NCBI GenBank assembly: GCA_020161355.1
Contig: JAIUOF010000007.1
Coordinates: 124,001 to 188,000 of the forward strand
Origin: Bacteroidota bacterium
GTDB taxonomy: Bacteria; Bacteroidota; Bacteroidia; Cytophagales; Spirosomataceae
Length of the DNA stretch: 64,000 nucleotides
Direction of reading: 5' to 3'
Notes under the pieces: model-generated
Seen by the model: the letters and a program-made list of their open reading frames with translations, nothing else
Database searches by the model: none
Told to the model about the DNA's origin: nothing
Shown here: positions 49,268 to 58,664 of the stretch, piece after piece
Position numbering within the stretch: the first letter of the stretch is position 1
Layout: the number at the start of each line of letters is the position of its first letter
Position numbers and translations under genes: made by a program

Positions 49268-50509
49268 ATGCTATTCATAAAATTAACTTTTGAAAGCTTC
49301 AGGTTTGCATGGCAGGCACTCAAGTCTAACCTACTTCGTACTATTCTTTCGCTTTCGGGAGTTACAATCGGGATCTTCTCTATCATTGGTGTTTATACCA
49401 TGGTTGACTCCCTTGAGGCGAATATTAAAAATAGCCTTAGCTCTATCGGTGACAAGGTGATTTATGTGGAAAAGTTTCCGTGGCAATTTGGTGACGGGGA
49501 ATATCCATGGTGGCGTTATTTCAGAAGACCAAGACCCAAATATTCTGAATACAAATATTTGAAAGAGAATCTTGAAACAGCCAGAGCAGTAACCATAATG
49601 GACTGGTATTTGGCTTCTGCAAAATATAAAAACTCAAATTATAATTCGCTTTGTCAGGGTATTACATACGATTTTAATCTCATTACTGAGGTTCCGATTT
49701 TATCAGGAAGATATTTTTCTCCCAACGAAATAGAATCTGGTCGTAATGTGGCAGTTTTGGGAGGGGAAGTTGCCGATGTGCTCTTTGGAGAGGAGGATCC
49801 TCTGGGAAAACCTGTCAAGATTAGAGGTGAAAATTTCGTGGTGATAGGTGTACAGGAAAAAAAAGGTAAACAATTGGTTGATGTTGGTGGAAATCCGGAT
49901 CAGAAAATTTACATTCCTTTTGTAAAACATAAAAGGATGTTCAGTTCGGGAAATCTTTACGGAACTATTTCGGTTCAAGCTTTTGAAACGGATGCTAAAA
50001 TGGTTAAGCTGGAAAACGAAATCAGAGGTAAGATGCGAACTGTCAGAGGGCTAAGGCCTCTTGATGAAGATAATTTTGCTTTGAATCGTCCTGACGCAGC
50101 GGCTAATTTCTTAACTTCAATATTTGGGTCACTACGTGCCGGAGGTTTTGTGATTGGTTTATTTTCACTTCTGATTGGTGGTTTCGGGATTGCGAATATA
50201 ATGTTTGTTTCTGTAAAAGAGCGAACCAATATCATAGGTATTCAGAAATCTCTGGGTGCCAAAAATTTCTTCATTTTGTTTCAGTTTTTGTTTGAAGCCT
50301 TGTTCTTGTGTCTGATAGGAGGATTATTTGGATTGCTCCTGGTCTATTTGGCCAGTTTTATTCAGTTAGGTAGTCTCGACATAATTTTGTCCACAGGAAA
50401 TATCATATTTGGTTTAACCATTTCAAGTGTTATTGGAATAATAGCCGGAATGATACCCGCTACCCAGGCTGCCAGGATGGATCCGGTTATCGCTATCAGG
50501 GCTAAATAA
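49268..50509 (+). CDS. MacB-like ABC transporter permease
   Basis: The 413-residue protein has the MacB/FtsX layout: one N-terminal membrane segment (TILSLSGVTIGIFSIIGVYT), a periplasmic MacB_PCD domain of about 230 residues, and three C-terminal membrane segments (GFVIGLFSLLIGGFGIANIM; FLFEALFLCLIGGLFGLLLV; IIAGMIPATQAARMDPV). The closing motif AARMDPVIAIR is the family signature. No ATPase gene is adjacent, so its partner lies elsewhere. Confidence 0.92.
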   Translation: MLFIKLTFESFRFAWQALKSNLLRTILSLSGVTIGIFSIIGVYTMVDSLEANIKNSLSSIGDKVIYVEKFPWQFGDGEYPWWRYFRRPRPKYSEYKYLKENLETARAVTIMDWYLASAKYKNSNYNSLCQGITYDFNLITEVPILSGRYFSPNEIESGRNVAVLGGEVADVLFGEEDPLGKPVKIRGENFVVIGVQEKKGKQLVDVGGNPDQKIYIPFVKHKRMFSSGNLYGTISVQAFETDAKMVKLENEIRGKMRTVRGLRPLDEDNFALNRPDAAANFLTSIFGSLRAGGFVIGLFSLLIGGFGIANIMFVSVKERTNIIGIQKSLGAKNFFILFQFLFEALFLCLIGGLFGLLLVYLASFIQLGSLDIILSTGNIIFGLTISSVIGIIAGMIPATQAARMDPVIAIRAK

Positions 50510-50611
50510 GAGTTGATTCAGATTGGATGTTATCAATCAGTACAATAATTTATTTAAATCATTATTTTTTTTCAGAATAAATATTAGATTTGATTGAATA
50601 AATAATTTTGT

Positions 50612-51427
50612 ATGAAGACTATACTGGTTCCAACTGATTTTAATCTTGCTGCTGAAAAGGCCATGTCAGTAGCGGTAATGCTTTCTTCCAAGATCAATGC
50701 AGGGGTAAAACTGATGACCATGCTGCGGTTTCCTAAGCTTTCATTTGCTTTGATAGAAAGTTCAACTCAAAATGCTGCCGAATATCTGGACTCCCTCCGA
50801 GGCGAAGCCAACAGGGAAATTCAAAGATGGAAAGACTGGTATCCTGAAGTTGAAATTGAAGGTATCGTTAAGGAAGATTTTGATGAGTTGATACCGGCTA
50901 TTTTGAGCGAAGAGGCAGATTTGATTGTGATGGGGTCTGAAGGAGCCAACGGATGGAGAGATTATATTTCAGGCACAAATTCTCAGAATGTAATCAGAAA
51001 AGCAGACTGTCCGGTCTTGGTCTTGAAGGAAAATACACAACTCGAAAAGCTCGAGAGAATTCTTTTTGTTACTGATTTTGAAAAAACTGGTTTTATCGAA
51101 AAAACACAGGAATTGTTAGACCTGAAAAACACCAGAAACTATTTTGTGTTTATTGATGCAGGAGAATACGATGAAGATCGTAAAGAGTTGTATGAAAGAG
51201 CCAGGGAGGTTCAGAAAGAATATGAAATTCAAAATTTTGACTTCGAGATATATCACCACGATAATATTCCTGGAGGTATAATTCAGTATGCCGAAAAGCT
51301 AAATATAGACCTCATAGTGATGTACACACACGGGCGAAAAGGCATGCAAAGGTTCTTGTTTGGGAGCATAGCCGAGCAAGTTGTAAACAGCTCAACTACC
51401 CCCGTTTTAAGCGTCTTGGAACACTAA
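50612..51427 (+). CDS. Universal stress protein with two UspA domains
   Basis: The 271-residue protein has tandem USP domains: 1-142 (MKTILVPTDFNLAAEKAM; ADLIVMGSEGANGWRDYISG; ADCPVLVLK) and about 147-270 (ERILFVTDFEKTGF; DLIVMYTHGRKGMQRFLFGS). The second domain keeps the ATP-loop pattern. These proteins respond to stress, sometimes binding ATP or AMP. TAATTTTG ends two bases before the start codon, so the leader may be extremely short. The gene is convergent with argS, two bases apart. Confidence 0.93.
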   Translation: MKTILVPTDFNLAAEKAMSVAVMLSSKINAGVKLMTMLRFPKLSFALIESSTQNAAEYLDSLRGEANREIQRWKDWYPEVEIEGIVKEDFDELIPAILSEEADLIVMGSEGANGWRDYISGTNSQNVIRKADCPVLVLKENTQLEKLERILFVTDFEKTGFIEKTQELLDLKNTRNYFVFIDAGEYDEDRKELYERAREVQKEYEIQNFDFEIYHHDNIPGGIIQYAEKLNIDLIVMYTHGRKGMQRFLFGSIAEQVVNSSTTPVLSVLEH

Positions 51428-51429
51428 AG

Positions 51430-53205
51430 TTACATTTTCTCAGGTACTTCGATGCCCAATAAGCCCATGCCATGTTTGATGGTCTGGGCTATTTTTTTGA
51501 CCAATGCCAGCCTTAAAGTCTTTATACTTTCATCGGTTTCATTGATGACAGAATGCTGGGCATAAAAACCGTTGAAAGTTTTGGCCAGATCGTAAACATA
51601 GTTGGCAATTATTGCCGGGGAGTACTCTTCGGCAGCTTTTTGAATGATATCATTGTATTGGTTTAGCAAAAACACCAAATCCAACTCTTCTTTATTCAGA
51701 ATACTGCCTTCCGCAATTTCAATTGTTTGATTCTCAGTAATGTTTGCCCTTCTCAGAATCGATTTGATACGGGCATGGGTGTATTGAATGAATGGCCCTG
51801 TATTTCCTTGAAAATCAATTGATTCTTCAGGGTTGAAAAGCATTCTTTTCTTAGGCTCAACTTTTAAGAGAAAGTATTTTAAGGCACCCAATGCCAGCAT
51901 CCTGAAAAGATTTTGGGCTTCGTCGTTTTCAAAATCGTCAATCTTGCCCTTTTCTTTGGTCGAGACAGCTGCAGTTTCTATCATTTCGGCAACCAGATCA
52001 TCGGCATCAACTACGGTGCCTTCCCTGGATTTCATTTTACCTGATGGCAAATCTACCATGCCATAACTCAAGTGATAGCAGCCCTCAGCATAACTTCTGC
52101 CAAGTTTTTTCATGATTGCAAAAAGCACCTTAAAATGATAGTCCTGCTCATTACCAACCACCCAAATCGATTTTTCAGAATGAAAATCTGAAAATTTAAG
52201 GTCTGTAGTACCTAAATCCTGGGTGATATAAACCGAAGTGCCGTCACCTCTTAAGACCAGTTTATGATCCAGACCTTCCTCGGTGAGATCAATCCAGACA
52301 CTATTATCTTCTTTTTTGTAAAAAATACCATTTGCCAGGCCCTCTTCAACCAAATCTTTTCCCAAAAGATAAGTATTTGATTCATAATAAGTTTTGTCAA
52401 AATCTACTCCGATGGTTTTGTAGGTTTTCCCAAATCCCTCATATACCCAGCCGTTCAGTTTTTTCCATAAATCTATAGTTTCAGGGTCGTTTTGTTCCCA
52501 TTTAACCAGTAAATCCTGTGCTTCAAGCATGATAGGAGCCTTTTTCTTGGCTTCCTCTTCAGGCACGCCTTTAGCTATCAACTCATTAATTTCGGCTTTG
52601 TAAGCTTTGTCAAATTCGACATAATATTTTCCAACCAAATGATCTCCTTTCAAACCACCGGATTCAGGCGTTTCTCCATTTCCAAATTTGCTGTATGCGA
52701 TCATCGACTTGCAAATATGGATCCCGCGATCATTTACCAGACAAGCTTTGGTTACATTGTATCCGGCTGCTTTCAGAATTTCGGAAACCGAATAACCAAG
52801 AAAATTATTTCTTAAATGCCCTAAATGCAATGGTTTGTTGGTATTTGGTGAGGAATATTCCACCATTACTGCCGGTGCATTTTCCGGAATTTCCATTACA
52901 ATATTTTCCGAAATCACATTTTTGAAGACAGCTAACCAAAAACTATTTTTCAATTTTAGGTTCAAAAAACCCTGTACCACATTGTAGCTTTCAAAATCTT
53001 CAAAATTCTCCAAGAGGTAAGTACCCAGTGCGTTGCCTATTTCTGGAGGTGATTTTTTCAGGGATTTTACCAATCCAAAAAAAACATAAGTGTAATCTCC
53101 CTCAAAGTCTTTGCGGGTGGGTTGCAATGTAACCTCCTCATTTACACCATAAATTTCGGCAATGGTTTGAGCAATTTTTTGACTTATTTGGTTGAGTACG
53201 TCCAT
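51430..53205 (-). CDS. argS: Arginyl-tRNA synthetase
   Basis: The 591-residue class I enzyme charges tRNA-Arg. It has the N-terminal ArgRS additional domain (KIAQTIAEIYGVNEEV), the HIGH-type motif PNTNKPLHLGHLRNNFLG, a KMSKS-like loop SGKMKSREGTVV and the DALR anticodon-binding domain at the end (FLLNQYNDIIQKAAEEYSP; MGLLGIEVPEKM). It is divergent from yicC, with a likely promoter 20-27 bases upstream of its start codon. Confidence 0.97.
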   Translation of the reverse strand: MDVLNQISQKIAQTIAEIYGVNEEVTLQPTRKDFEGDYTYVFFGLVKSLKKSPPEIGNALGTYLLENFEDFESYNVVQGFLNLKLKNSFWLAVFKNVISENIVMEIPENAPAVMVEYSSPNTNKPLHLGHLRNNFLGYSVSEILKAAGYNVTKACLVNDRGIHICKSMIAYSKFGNGETPESGGLKGDHLVGKYYVEFDKAYKAEINELIAKGVPEEEAKKKAPIMLEAQDLLVKWEQNDPETIDLWKKLNGWVYEGFGKTYKTIGVDFDKTYYESNTYLLGKDLVEEGLANGIFYKKEDNSVWIDLTEEGLDHKLVLRGDGTSVYITQDLGTTDLKFSDFHSEKSIWVVGNEQDYHFKVLFAIMKKLGRSYAEGCYHLSYGMVDLPSGKMKSREGTVVDADDLVAEMIETAAVSTKEKGKIDDFENDEAQNLFRMLALGALKYFLLKVEPKKRMLFNPEESIDFQGNTGPFIQYTHARIKSILRRANITENQTIEIAEGSILNKEELDLVFLLNQYNDIIQKAAEEYSPAIIANYVYDLAKTFNGFYAQHSVINETDESIKTLRLALVKKIAQTIKHGMGLLGIEVPEKM

Positions 53206-53224
53206 ATTTTTAATAATTAGCCTG

Positions 53225-53232
53225 CAAAATTA
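53225..53232 (-). promoter_or_regulatory. -7 element of the argS promoter
   Basis: On the minus strand this reads TAATTTTG followed by CAGG, identical to the element before lysS. A weak TTTT sits about 19 bases upstream in place of the -33 TTTG. Confidence 0.6.
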
Positions 53233-53303
53233 CAATTTTTAAGCTTGGTTTAAAACCCTTTCTGAAATATTGAGTAGTTTTACAGAAAAGTAAAAAGCAC
53301 CTT

Positions 53304-54188
53304 ATGATTCAATCAATGACCGGCTTTGGCTCGGCATCCATAGAAACAGACAAAATTGGTATTTCGGTAGAAATCAAAACTTTAAACTCTAAGTTTACGG
53401 ATACATATTGTCGTTTGCCCAGGGCATTTTCCAACAGAGAAATTGAGATAAGAAACCTGTTGCAAAAAGAACTGGAGCGAGGAAAAATAGAATTTACCCT
53501 GAATGTAGTGCCAAAAGATGAAGAAGCCGCAGGAACTACCATCAACAGACCATTGGTAAAAGCGTACTTTAAGGATTTGATGCAAACGGCCAAAGAGCTT
53601 GGATTTGATGCATCACCCACTGAAGTGCTCAGAATGGCTTCTTTAATGCCAAATGCCTATAATAATGCTAATGTAAGTTCGGAAGAGACGGAAGAAGAAT
53701 GGAAGCTAATATTAAGTGTGGTAAATAATGCAATATTGCACTGCAAGGAATTCAGGGCTCAGGAAGGTCAGATCACAAAAGTAAAATTTGCAGAATATAT
53801 CGACGTGATTGACGGCTTGTTGACTTTGGTAATAGAACAGGATCCTAAAAGGTTACCACAAATCCGGGAAAGGATAGAGAAATCAATGGCTGATTTTATC
53901 AATAATGAGAATTTTGATAAAAATCGTTTTGAGCAGGAGTTGATCTATTATTTAGAAAAATTTGATATTTCGGAAGAAAAAGTAAGGTTAAAAAACCATT
54001 TGACTTACTTCAAAAATGAGCTGGAAGTGCTTTCTAATGGCAAAAAGCTCAATTTTATTGCTCAGGAAATCGGCCGTGAAATCAACACCATAGGTTCAAA
54101 AGCCAATGATTCTGTGATTCAGCGTCTGGTAGTGCAAATGAAAGATGAGCTCGAAAAAATCAAAGAGCAAACCATGAATATTCTATAA
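53304..54188 (+). CDS. YicC-family endoribonuclease
   Basis: The 294-residue protein has both YicC halves: N-terminal MIQSMTGFGSASIETDKIGI and C-terminal LIYYLEKFDISEEKVRLKNH...GREINTIGSKANDSVIQ. The E. coli relative is an RNase that degrades small regulatory RNA. It is followed after five bases by the DUF4126 gene and probably forms an operon with it. Confidence 0.93.
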   Translation: MIQSMTGFGSASIETDKIGISVEIKTLNSKFTDTYCRLPRAFSNREIEIRNLLQKELERGKIEFTLNVVPKDEEAAGTTINRPLVKAYFKDLMQTAKELGFDASPTEVLRMASLMPNAYNNANVSSEETEEEWKLILSVVNNAILHCKEFRAQEGQITKVKFAEYIDVIDGLLTLVIEQDPKRLPQIRERIEKSMADFINNENFDKNRFEQELIYYLEKFDISEEKVRLKNHLTYFKNELEVLSNGKKLNFIAQEIGREINTIGSKANDSVIQRLVVQMKDELEKIKEQTMNIL

Positions 54189-54193
54189 TTATT

Positions 54194-54772
54194 ATGGAAA
54201 ACTGGCTGCAATGGATACCCGGACTATTGCTTGGAGTGGCTTTGAGTGCCGGAAGCGGTTTCAGAATTTTCATTCCTTTGCTGGTTTCCAATCTGGCCGC
54301 AAAGTTTGGTCTGGTTTCATTAAGTGAAAACTTCGCTTGGATGGCTAGCAACCAGGCCACCATGATATTGGTTGTAGCCACCCTTGCCGAAATTGGTGGA
54401 TATTATATCACATTTATAGATAATATTCTTGACTCGATTGCTCTGCCAGCTTCTGTTGTGGCGGGGACTTTACTCACCACTCAGTTTCTGAAAATCGATG
54501 ATCCTGTGCTGCAATGGGGGCTTGGACTCCTTGCCGGAGGAGGTGTGGCCGGTACGATACAATCCGGAACAACACTTCTGAGGCTTGGTTCCACCAAATT
54601 CACCGCCGGATTTGGCAACCCCTTTTTTAGTACGATTGAAAATCTGCTTTCTGCTTTTATTTCTCTTATATCAATCTGGATTCCCTTGCTTATGGGAGTA
54701 TTGGCAGTGCTTTTTGTAGTTTGGATTTTGAAAAAACTATTTTCCAGTAAAAAGAGAAAGCTTAGCCACTGA
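54194..54772 (+). CDS. DUF4126 membrane protein
   Basis: This 192-residue protein has about four hydrophobic segments and the DUF4126 pattern (LLGVALSAGSGFRIFIPLLV; GGYYITFIDNILDSIALPAS; AGGGVAGTIQSGTTLLRLGS). Function is unknown. Its last 11 bases overlap the 3' end of the convergent Lrp-family gene. It is probably co-transcribed with yicC. Confidence 0.88.
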   Translation: MENWLQWIPGLLLGVALSAGSGFRIFIPLLVSNLAAKFGLVSLSENFAWMASNQATMILVVATLAEIGGYYITFIDNILDSIALPASVVAGTLLTTQFLKIDDPVLQWGLGLLAGGGVAGTIQSGTTLLRLGSTKFTAGFGNPFFSTIENLLSAFISLISIWIPLLMGVLAVLFVVWILKKLFSSKKRKLSH

Positions 54773-55223
54773 TTATAGAGGCTTGTTTCGCTTCTGTAAT
54801 TACAAAATGAGACTGGGCACTTCCAATATTGGAAATAGCTGCGAGTTTGTTCAGAATAAAGTCTTTGTATTGCTCCATATCAGCCACAATTACTTTTAAA
54901 AGAAAATCAGAACCTCCTGATACACAGTAACATTCAACCACTTCCGGCACCGACTGGATATCCCTTTCAAATTGTGTCAAAAACTCCTGAGCATGTTCTT
55001 TGAGCGATACATTGCAGAAAACTATCAGGTTTTTGTTAAGCTTTTTGGGATTGAGTTCAATAGTGTATTTGTTGATATAGCCTTCTCTGCGAAGTTTTTT
55101 GATTCGTTCATGTACTGGTGTGGTGGTCAGATTTAGTTCAGCTGCAATTTGCCTGTTGGTCATCAAACCGTCTTTTTCAAGAAGTTTTAAAATCTTTAAA
55201 TCGACCGGATCTATATCATTCAT
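54762..55223 (-). CDS. Lrp/AsnC-family transcriptional regulator
   Basis: The ATG at 55223 gives a 153-residue protein starting MNDIDPVDLKILKLLEKDGL with a winged helix-turn-helix (TNRQIAAELNLTTTPVHERI) and a C-terminal RAM ligand-binding domain (VVECYCVSGGSDFLLKVIVA). A start at 55268 would add a basic, phenylalanine-rich extension unusual in the family. Lrp/AsnC proteins sense amino acids. No amino acid gene is adjacent. Confidence 0.93.
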   Translation of the reverse strand: MNDIDPVDLKILKLLEKDGLMTNRQIAAELNLTTTPVHERIKKLRREGYINKYTIELNPKKLNKNLIVFCNVSLKEHAQEFLTQFERDIQSVPEVVECYCVSGGSDFLLKVIVADMEQYKDFILNKLAAISNIGSAQSHFVITEAKQASIISG

Positions 55224-55376
55224 AGAATATTTTTCTTTTGAAAAAGTAAAAATAGGTATTTTTTTCAAATGAATGAAGGTATTTTGGATTATTATTCTTG
55301 TTAAGATATTTGATTTTTTTAAATGAAATTGGCGTATTTTTCAATCAAGAGTTAAAAAATTAACAAATCATTGAAT

Positions 55377-55411
55377 CTATAGCTCAAAAAAGGCGAAATT
55401 TTGAGCTATAG
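55377..55411. repeat. Perfect 13-base inverted repeat between Lrp and GRP genes
   Basis: CTATAGCTCAAAA (55377-55389) / TTTTGAGCTATAG (55399-55411) around a 9-base loop. It lies 102 bases after the GRP transporter stop codon and about 150 bases before the lrp start codon, on the transcribed strand of both. No T run follows, so its role (processing, attenuation or protein binding) is open. Confidence 0.8.
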
Positions 55412-55512
55412 AGAAGGCTTCTATTACTCAAAGACCAAAGAATTTTGATTTATAGACAAAAATATACTAAAGGTGTTTGAAAAATAATTGGGAAAAAATG
55501 AAAAAAAATATC

Positions 55513-56505
55513 TCATCTCGCCATAATAATCATTCCCAAGCCTACCAAATAACACAGAAGCATGATGTTGAGTAGGGTAGAAGTGCCTTTGGGAGCGTCT
55601 TTGAATTCTTTCCAGATAAAAATTCCCCAAATTGCCGCAACAATAGTAGCTCCTTGCCCCAGTCCATATGATATGGCTGCACCGGCTTTGTCGGAAGCTA
55701 AAATACTGAAAGACATGCCGATACACCAGATGGAGCCGCCAAGAATTCCCATCAAATGACTTCTGAGATTGCCATTACAATAGTCTTTAAAGCTAACCGG
55801 TGAGCCTACAAATGGGCGGTACATCAAGGCCGTATTAATTACAAAATTGCTCAGGAATATCCCGGTGGCGAAAATTACCACTGCGGTGTAAGGACTCAAT
55901 TTTCCCGGGAGAGGATTTGTGAAGTCGGGAAACATGCTGTTGGCCACATATTTATAAAACAAACCCATCAATAAACCTGCAATGACTGACAGGGCAAGTC
56001 CTTTGGTAGATACTGTGGAACCGATTGACATATTTCTATATGCACGGGCATTGAGCAATATGGCAGCAACCACCAATGCCACTCCGAGAAAAAGCGAAGT
56101 GGAATTGCCCAAAGGATTGTCGAGGTAATTTACAATCACTCCAACCACTAATGCAAGTCCGATTCCAACCGGAAAAGCTACCGACATCCCGGCAATGGAT
56201 ATGGCTGCTACCAGCAATATGTTGGCCACATTGAATACCGCTCCACCAATCAGAGCCGACCTGATATTGGAAGCCTCAGCCTGTTGATAGTCAGCAAGAA
56301 AGCTGCGTCCGCCTTCTCCCATACTCCCTAAAGTAAATGCAAAAAGCAAACTGGTGATTAATATTCCAATAACGTAGTCCCAGTAAAATAACTCAAATCT
56401 CCAGCCTTCGGAGGCTAGTTTCTGGGTATTGGCCCATGAGCCCCAGCAAAGCATAGTAACGAAACAAAATAGAACGGCGGTTGAATAATTTTCAATGATA
56501 AACAT
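55513..56505 (-). CDS. GRP-family sugar transporter, probably for ribose
   Basis: The 330-residue protein has ten hydrophobic segments and the pattern of glucose/ribose-porter (RbsU/GRP, drug/metabolite superfamily) proteins: FVTMLCWGSWANTQKLASEG, SVAFPVGIGLALVVGVIVNY, GAAISYGLGQGATIVAAIWG. The location after ribokinase, nucleoside hydrolase and ADP-ribosylglycohydrolase-type genes suggests it imports ribose or a related sugar released from nucleosides. Confidence 0.85.
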   Translation of the reverse strand: MFIIENYSTAVLFCFVTMLCWGSWANTQKLASEGWRFELFYWDYVIGILITSLLFAFTLGSMGEGGRSFLADYQQAEASNIRSALIGGAVFNVANILLVAAISIAGMSVAFPVGIGLALVVGVIVNYLDNPLGNSTSLFLGVALVVAAILLNARAYRNMSIGSTVSTKGLALSVIAGLLMGLFYKYVANSMFPDFTNPLPGKLSPYTAVVIFATGIFLSNFVINTALMYRPFVGSPVSFKDYCNGNLRSHLMGILGGSIWCIGMSFSILASDKAGAAISYGLGQGATIVAAIWGIFIWKEFKDAPKGTSTLLNIMLLCYLVGLGMIIMAR

Positions 56506-56810
56506 AAATTAGATTTTTTAAGTAGTGAAAACAAATTTCCCTCTAAAAACAACCTTTCGTCGCCTTTTCGGCGGGAACCTACTTTTTTTTGAAAAAAAGT
56601 AGGCAAAAAAACATTCACAAAATAATGATCCTCTTGAAAAATTTGATCAAAATATACCTCCTAGAAAAATTTCTTAAATCAAATTTTTCAAACGGACTAT
56701 TTTGTGATTTAAAAGAACATTTATTTTATATTTTACCTTTTCTTATAACGAATCAGAGTAAATTTAATTTAGAATTGAAAATCGCCCCTTTGGGGTTGGG
56801 GCAGCGATTT
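56506..56810. other. Gene-free stretch with three hairpins
   Basis: No gene is seen. CGCC-TTTTC-GGCG lies at 56560-56572. A perfect inverted repeat CCTACTTTTTTT / AAAAAAAGTAGG spans 56578-56603. A long hairpin begins at 56771. Together they probably separate or stabilise the mRNA segments of the salvage cluster. Confidence 0.6.
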
Positions 56811-56818
56811 TCAATTCT
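56771..56818 (-). terminator. Long hairpin at the 3' end of the ADP-ribosylglycohydrolase-family gene
   Basis: AGAATTGAAAATCGC (56771-56785) pairs perfectly with GCGATTTTCAATTCT (56804-56818), 15 base pairs. It overlaps the last codons and stop of the minus-strand gene. There is no strong T run afterwards, so it may be a stabiliser rather than a terminator. Confidence 0.65.
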
Positions 56819-58379
56819 TTTTAGGAAATAATTTTTGAGGTCCAAACCGATATACATTCTGACTGGTAAAATCATTTGCCTGATCACTGTAAATCAAAAT
56901 ATCCCACAGCCTGATGTCAAGCTCTTTGTCGGGATTGAGCAATTTTAATTTTACAGTATGTTTTCCTTTTGGTAATTCATATTTCCAGGCGATTTCATGG
57001 CGGCGATCTTTGAAACTTGTGGGTAGATTAGCGGTTTCAAGTAGTTTTCCATCCAGATAAACTTCCACATTAAAAGCGTATGGACTTTCAGAGGCCCACT
57101 TAGCTGTTTCACCTTTTACCACAAAACCCGTTCCTTCAAAATCAAAACTGTATTCGTTTTTAAGGCTCTGGTTAACATAAATTTTATCAATCGGATAAAT
57201 CCCCGAAAAACTTTTTTCCATTTTTACGGGTAACGGTGCCTGAAGTGAAATCGTAACTTTTTCGCCTGAAATCTTCCCGCCATTTCTTTCTATATTTTGC
57301 AAGGCATGCTTAAATCCTATTTCGTACACGTCATTCAATGAGATTGTTGTGTATTTGAAGTCGATATCTTCTATTTCTTTAAGTCCCAGTTTCCAATAAT
57401 CAGGAATTTTGGAATATCCTAAAACAGTACCCAGAATACCACCTGCTGAGGAGGGATTACAGTCGGCATCCTGACCGCAACGGGTAGTGATTTCCATGGT
57501 TTGGGAATAATCGCCATTGCCATAAAGCAAACCTAGAACCACATAGGCAGAATTGAGGGTGGCATCGATGTTGAAAGGAGCAAAAACACCATCCGGGCAA
57601 CCGATATCCTGAGCCCACTTGTCTTGCAGGGCATACCAGGTTTTTTTCCAATCAGTAGGATTGGCTTTGTGAAGAGCGATTACATCGGCTATACATTTGT
57701 AATAATTACTTTCTTTGGGTATGGTCTTAAGTGCTTCATTGATAATGTATTTGATGTCGCTTGAAGTAAATGCCAGTGTATAACAAGCACCCAGAAAAAC
57801 TCCACCATAATAACCATCGCCCGAATTCATGATATGCCCTATTTTGTCTGAAATTTTGGAAGCGGTATTGGGCATACCTGGTGACATTAAGCCAGAGAAA
57901 TCGCACTCAATTTGGTAGTCAATGCAGTCGGCATGGGGATTATTGTGCCATTCACCGGACGCCGGAGGCATGATTCCGTGTAAAATATTGTATCTGGCGG
58001 CCTGATTGGCGTGCCAGAGGGCATACCCCGCATTGGCAAAGGCTTTGGCGTGCGATTCTGCTGGTGCATCTAGACCTTCTTTTTCAAATACTTCCACAAA
58101 AGTTAAATCCATGTAAAGGTCATCATACACTCCCGGATTCCCTAGCATGGTTTTCTTTAAATAGCCATCGTACCAGGGCACGGGCTGGTATTCGTTAATG
58201 ATAGTGCCATTGTATCGAAATTCCATAGGAGCCCCAAATGTCACCCCGATGGTCTGTCCGGCCCAACCACCCATGATTTTATCTTTTAACTGTGCATTGG
58301 TAAGGGTTAAGGTTTTTTGCTGACCAAAACCCATATTCCCTAAAAAAAGAAATGCAAACGCTAATCTTAATACTTTCAT
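56811..58379 (-). CDS. Exported ADP-ribosylglycohydrolase-family protein
   Basis: The 522-residue protein begins with a signal peptide (MKVLRLAFAFLFLGNMGFGQ). The catalytic domain has the ADPRG pattern: KIMGGWAGQTIGVTFGAP at the start, DDLYMDLTFVEVFEKEGLDA and GQDADCNPSSAGGILGTVLG (the D-x-D-x-N metal-binding triad). A C-terminal beta-domain of about 150 residues (from KISGEKVTIS) ends in a carbohydrate-binding-like fold. Family members cleave ADP-ribose bonds; an exported one may remove ADP-ribosyl groups outside the cytoplasm. It lies in a cluster with ribose and nucleoside enzymes. Confidence 0.88.
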   Translation of the reverse strand: MKVLRLAFAFLFLGNMGFGQQKTLTLTNAQLKDKIMGGWAGQTIGVTFGAPMEFRYNGTIINEYQPVPWYDGYLKKTMLGNPGVYDDLYMDLTFVEVFEKEGLDAPAESHAKAFANAGYALWHANQAARYNILHGIMPPASGEWHNNPHADCIDYQIECDFSGLMSPGMPNTASKISDKIGHIMNSGDGYYGGVFLGACYTLAFTSSDIKYIINEALKTIPKESNYYKCIADVIALHKANPTDWKKTWYALQDKWAQDIGCPDGVFAPFNIDATLNSAYVVLGLLYGNGDYSQTMEITTRCGQDADCNPSSAGGILGTVLGYSKIPDYWKLGLKEIEDIDFKYTTISLNDVYEIGFKHALQNIERNGGKISGEKVTISLQAPLPVKMEKSFSGIYPIDKIYVNQSLKNEYSFDFEGTGFVVKGETAKWASESPYAFNVEVYLDGKLLETANLPTSFKDRRHEIAWKYELPKGKHTVKLKLLNPDKELDIRLWDILIYSDQANDFTSQNVYRFGPQKLFPKKN

Positions 58380-58572
58380 ATAATTATAAATTCTGTTTTT
58401 TCTTTTGAAATAATAATTATTTTAATTTTTTCGATGTAAAAAAAATACCTTGTATTTGGTGGTGGATGTAATTTTTATTCTATAATCATTTCACTCCTAC
58501 GGAGTTAAATTTTATGATTTTTTGTACTAAATATTGTTATTTGAAAAGCACTTTCGTTTCTATCTCAAACTT

Positions 58573-58664
58573 AAATTATTAATCGAATCAAAAGCTAATC
58601 AAGTTAATCGTAAATCGTTAATCGAATTAATCGTTAATCGAATCAATCGTCAATCAAATCAATC
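58573..58664. repeat. Irregular tandem repeat of AATCGNTTAATCGAATC units
   Basis: About 90 bases of repeats of the core AATCG(T/A)(T/A) alternating 7 and 9 bases apart (period about 16), with one run reading TTAATCGAATTAATCGTT. It overlaps the last codons of the nucleoside hydrolase gene. The remaining part of this 280-base gap (58380-58572) shows only a short hairpin ACTCC-TAC-GGAGT at 58493-58505. Confidence 0.75.

Noticed and set aside
50603..50610. TAATTTTG directly before the universal stress protein gene as a promoter
   Set aside because: It ends two bases before the start codon and no -33 element fits, so it may be chance; not listed as a separate promoter.
55424..55726. 100-codon frame upstream of and overlapping the GRP transporter 3' end
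   Set aside because: It overlaps the transporter in another frame and shows no independent start or motif.
58573..58664. CRISPR array
   Set aside because: The units are short, irregular and have no distinct spacers or cas genes.
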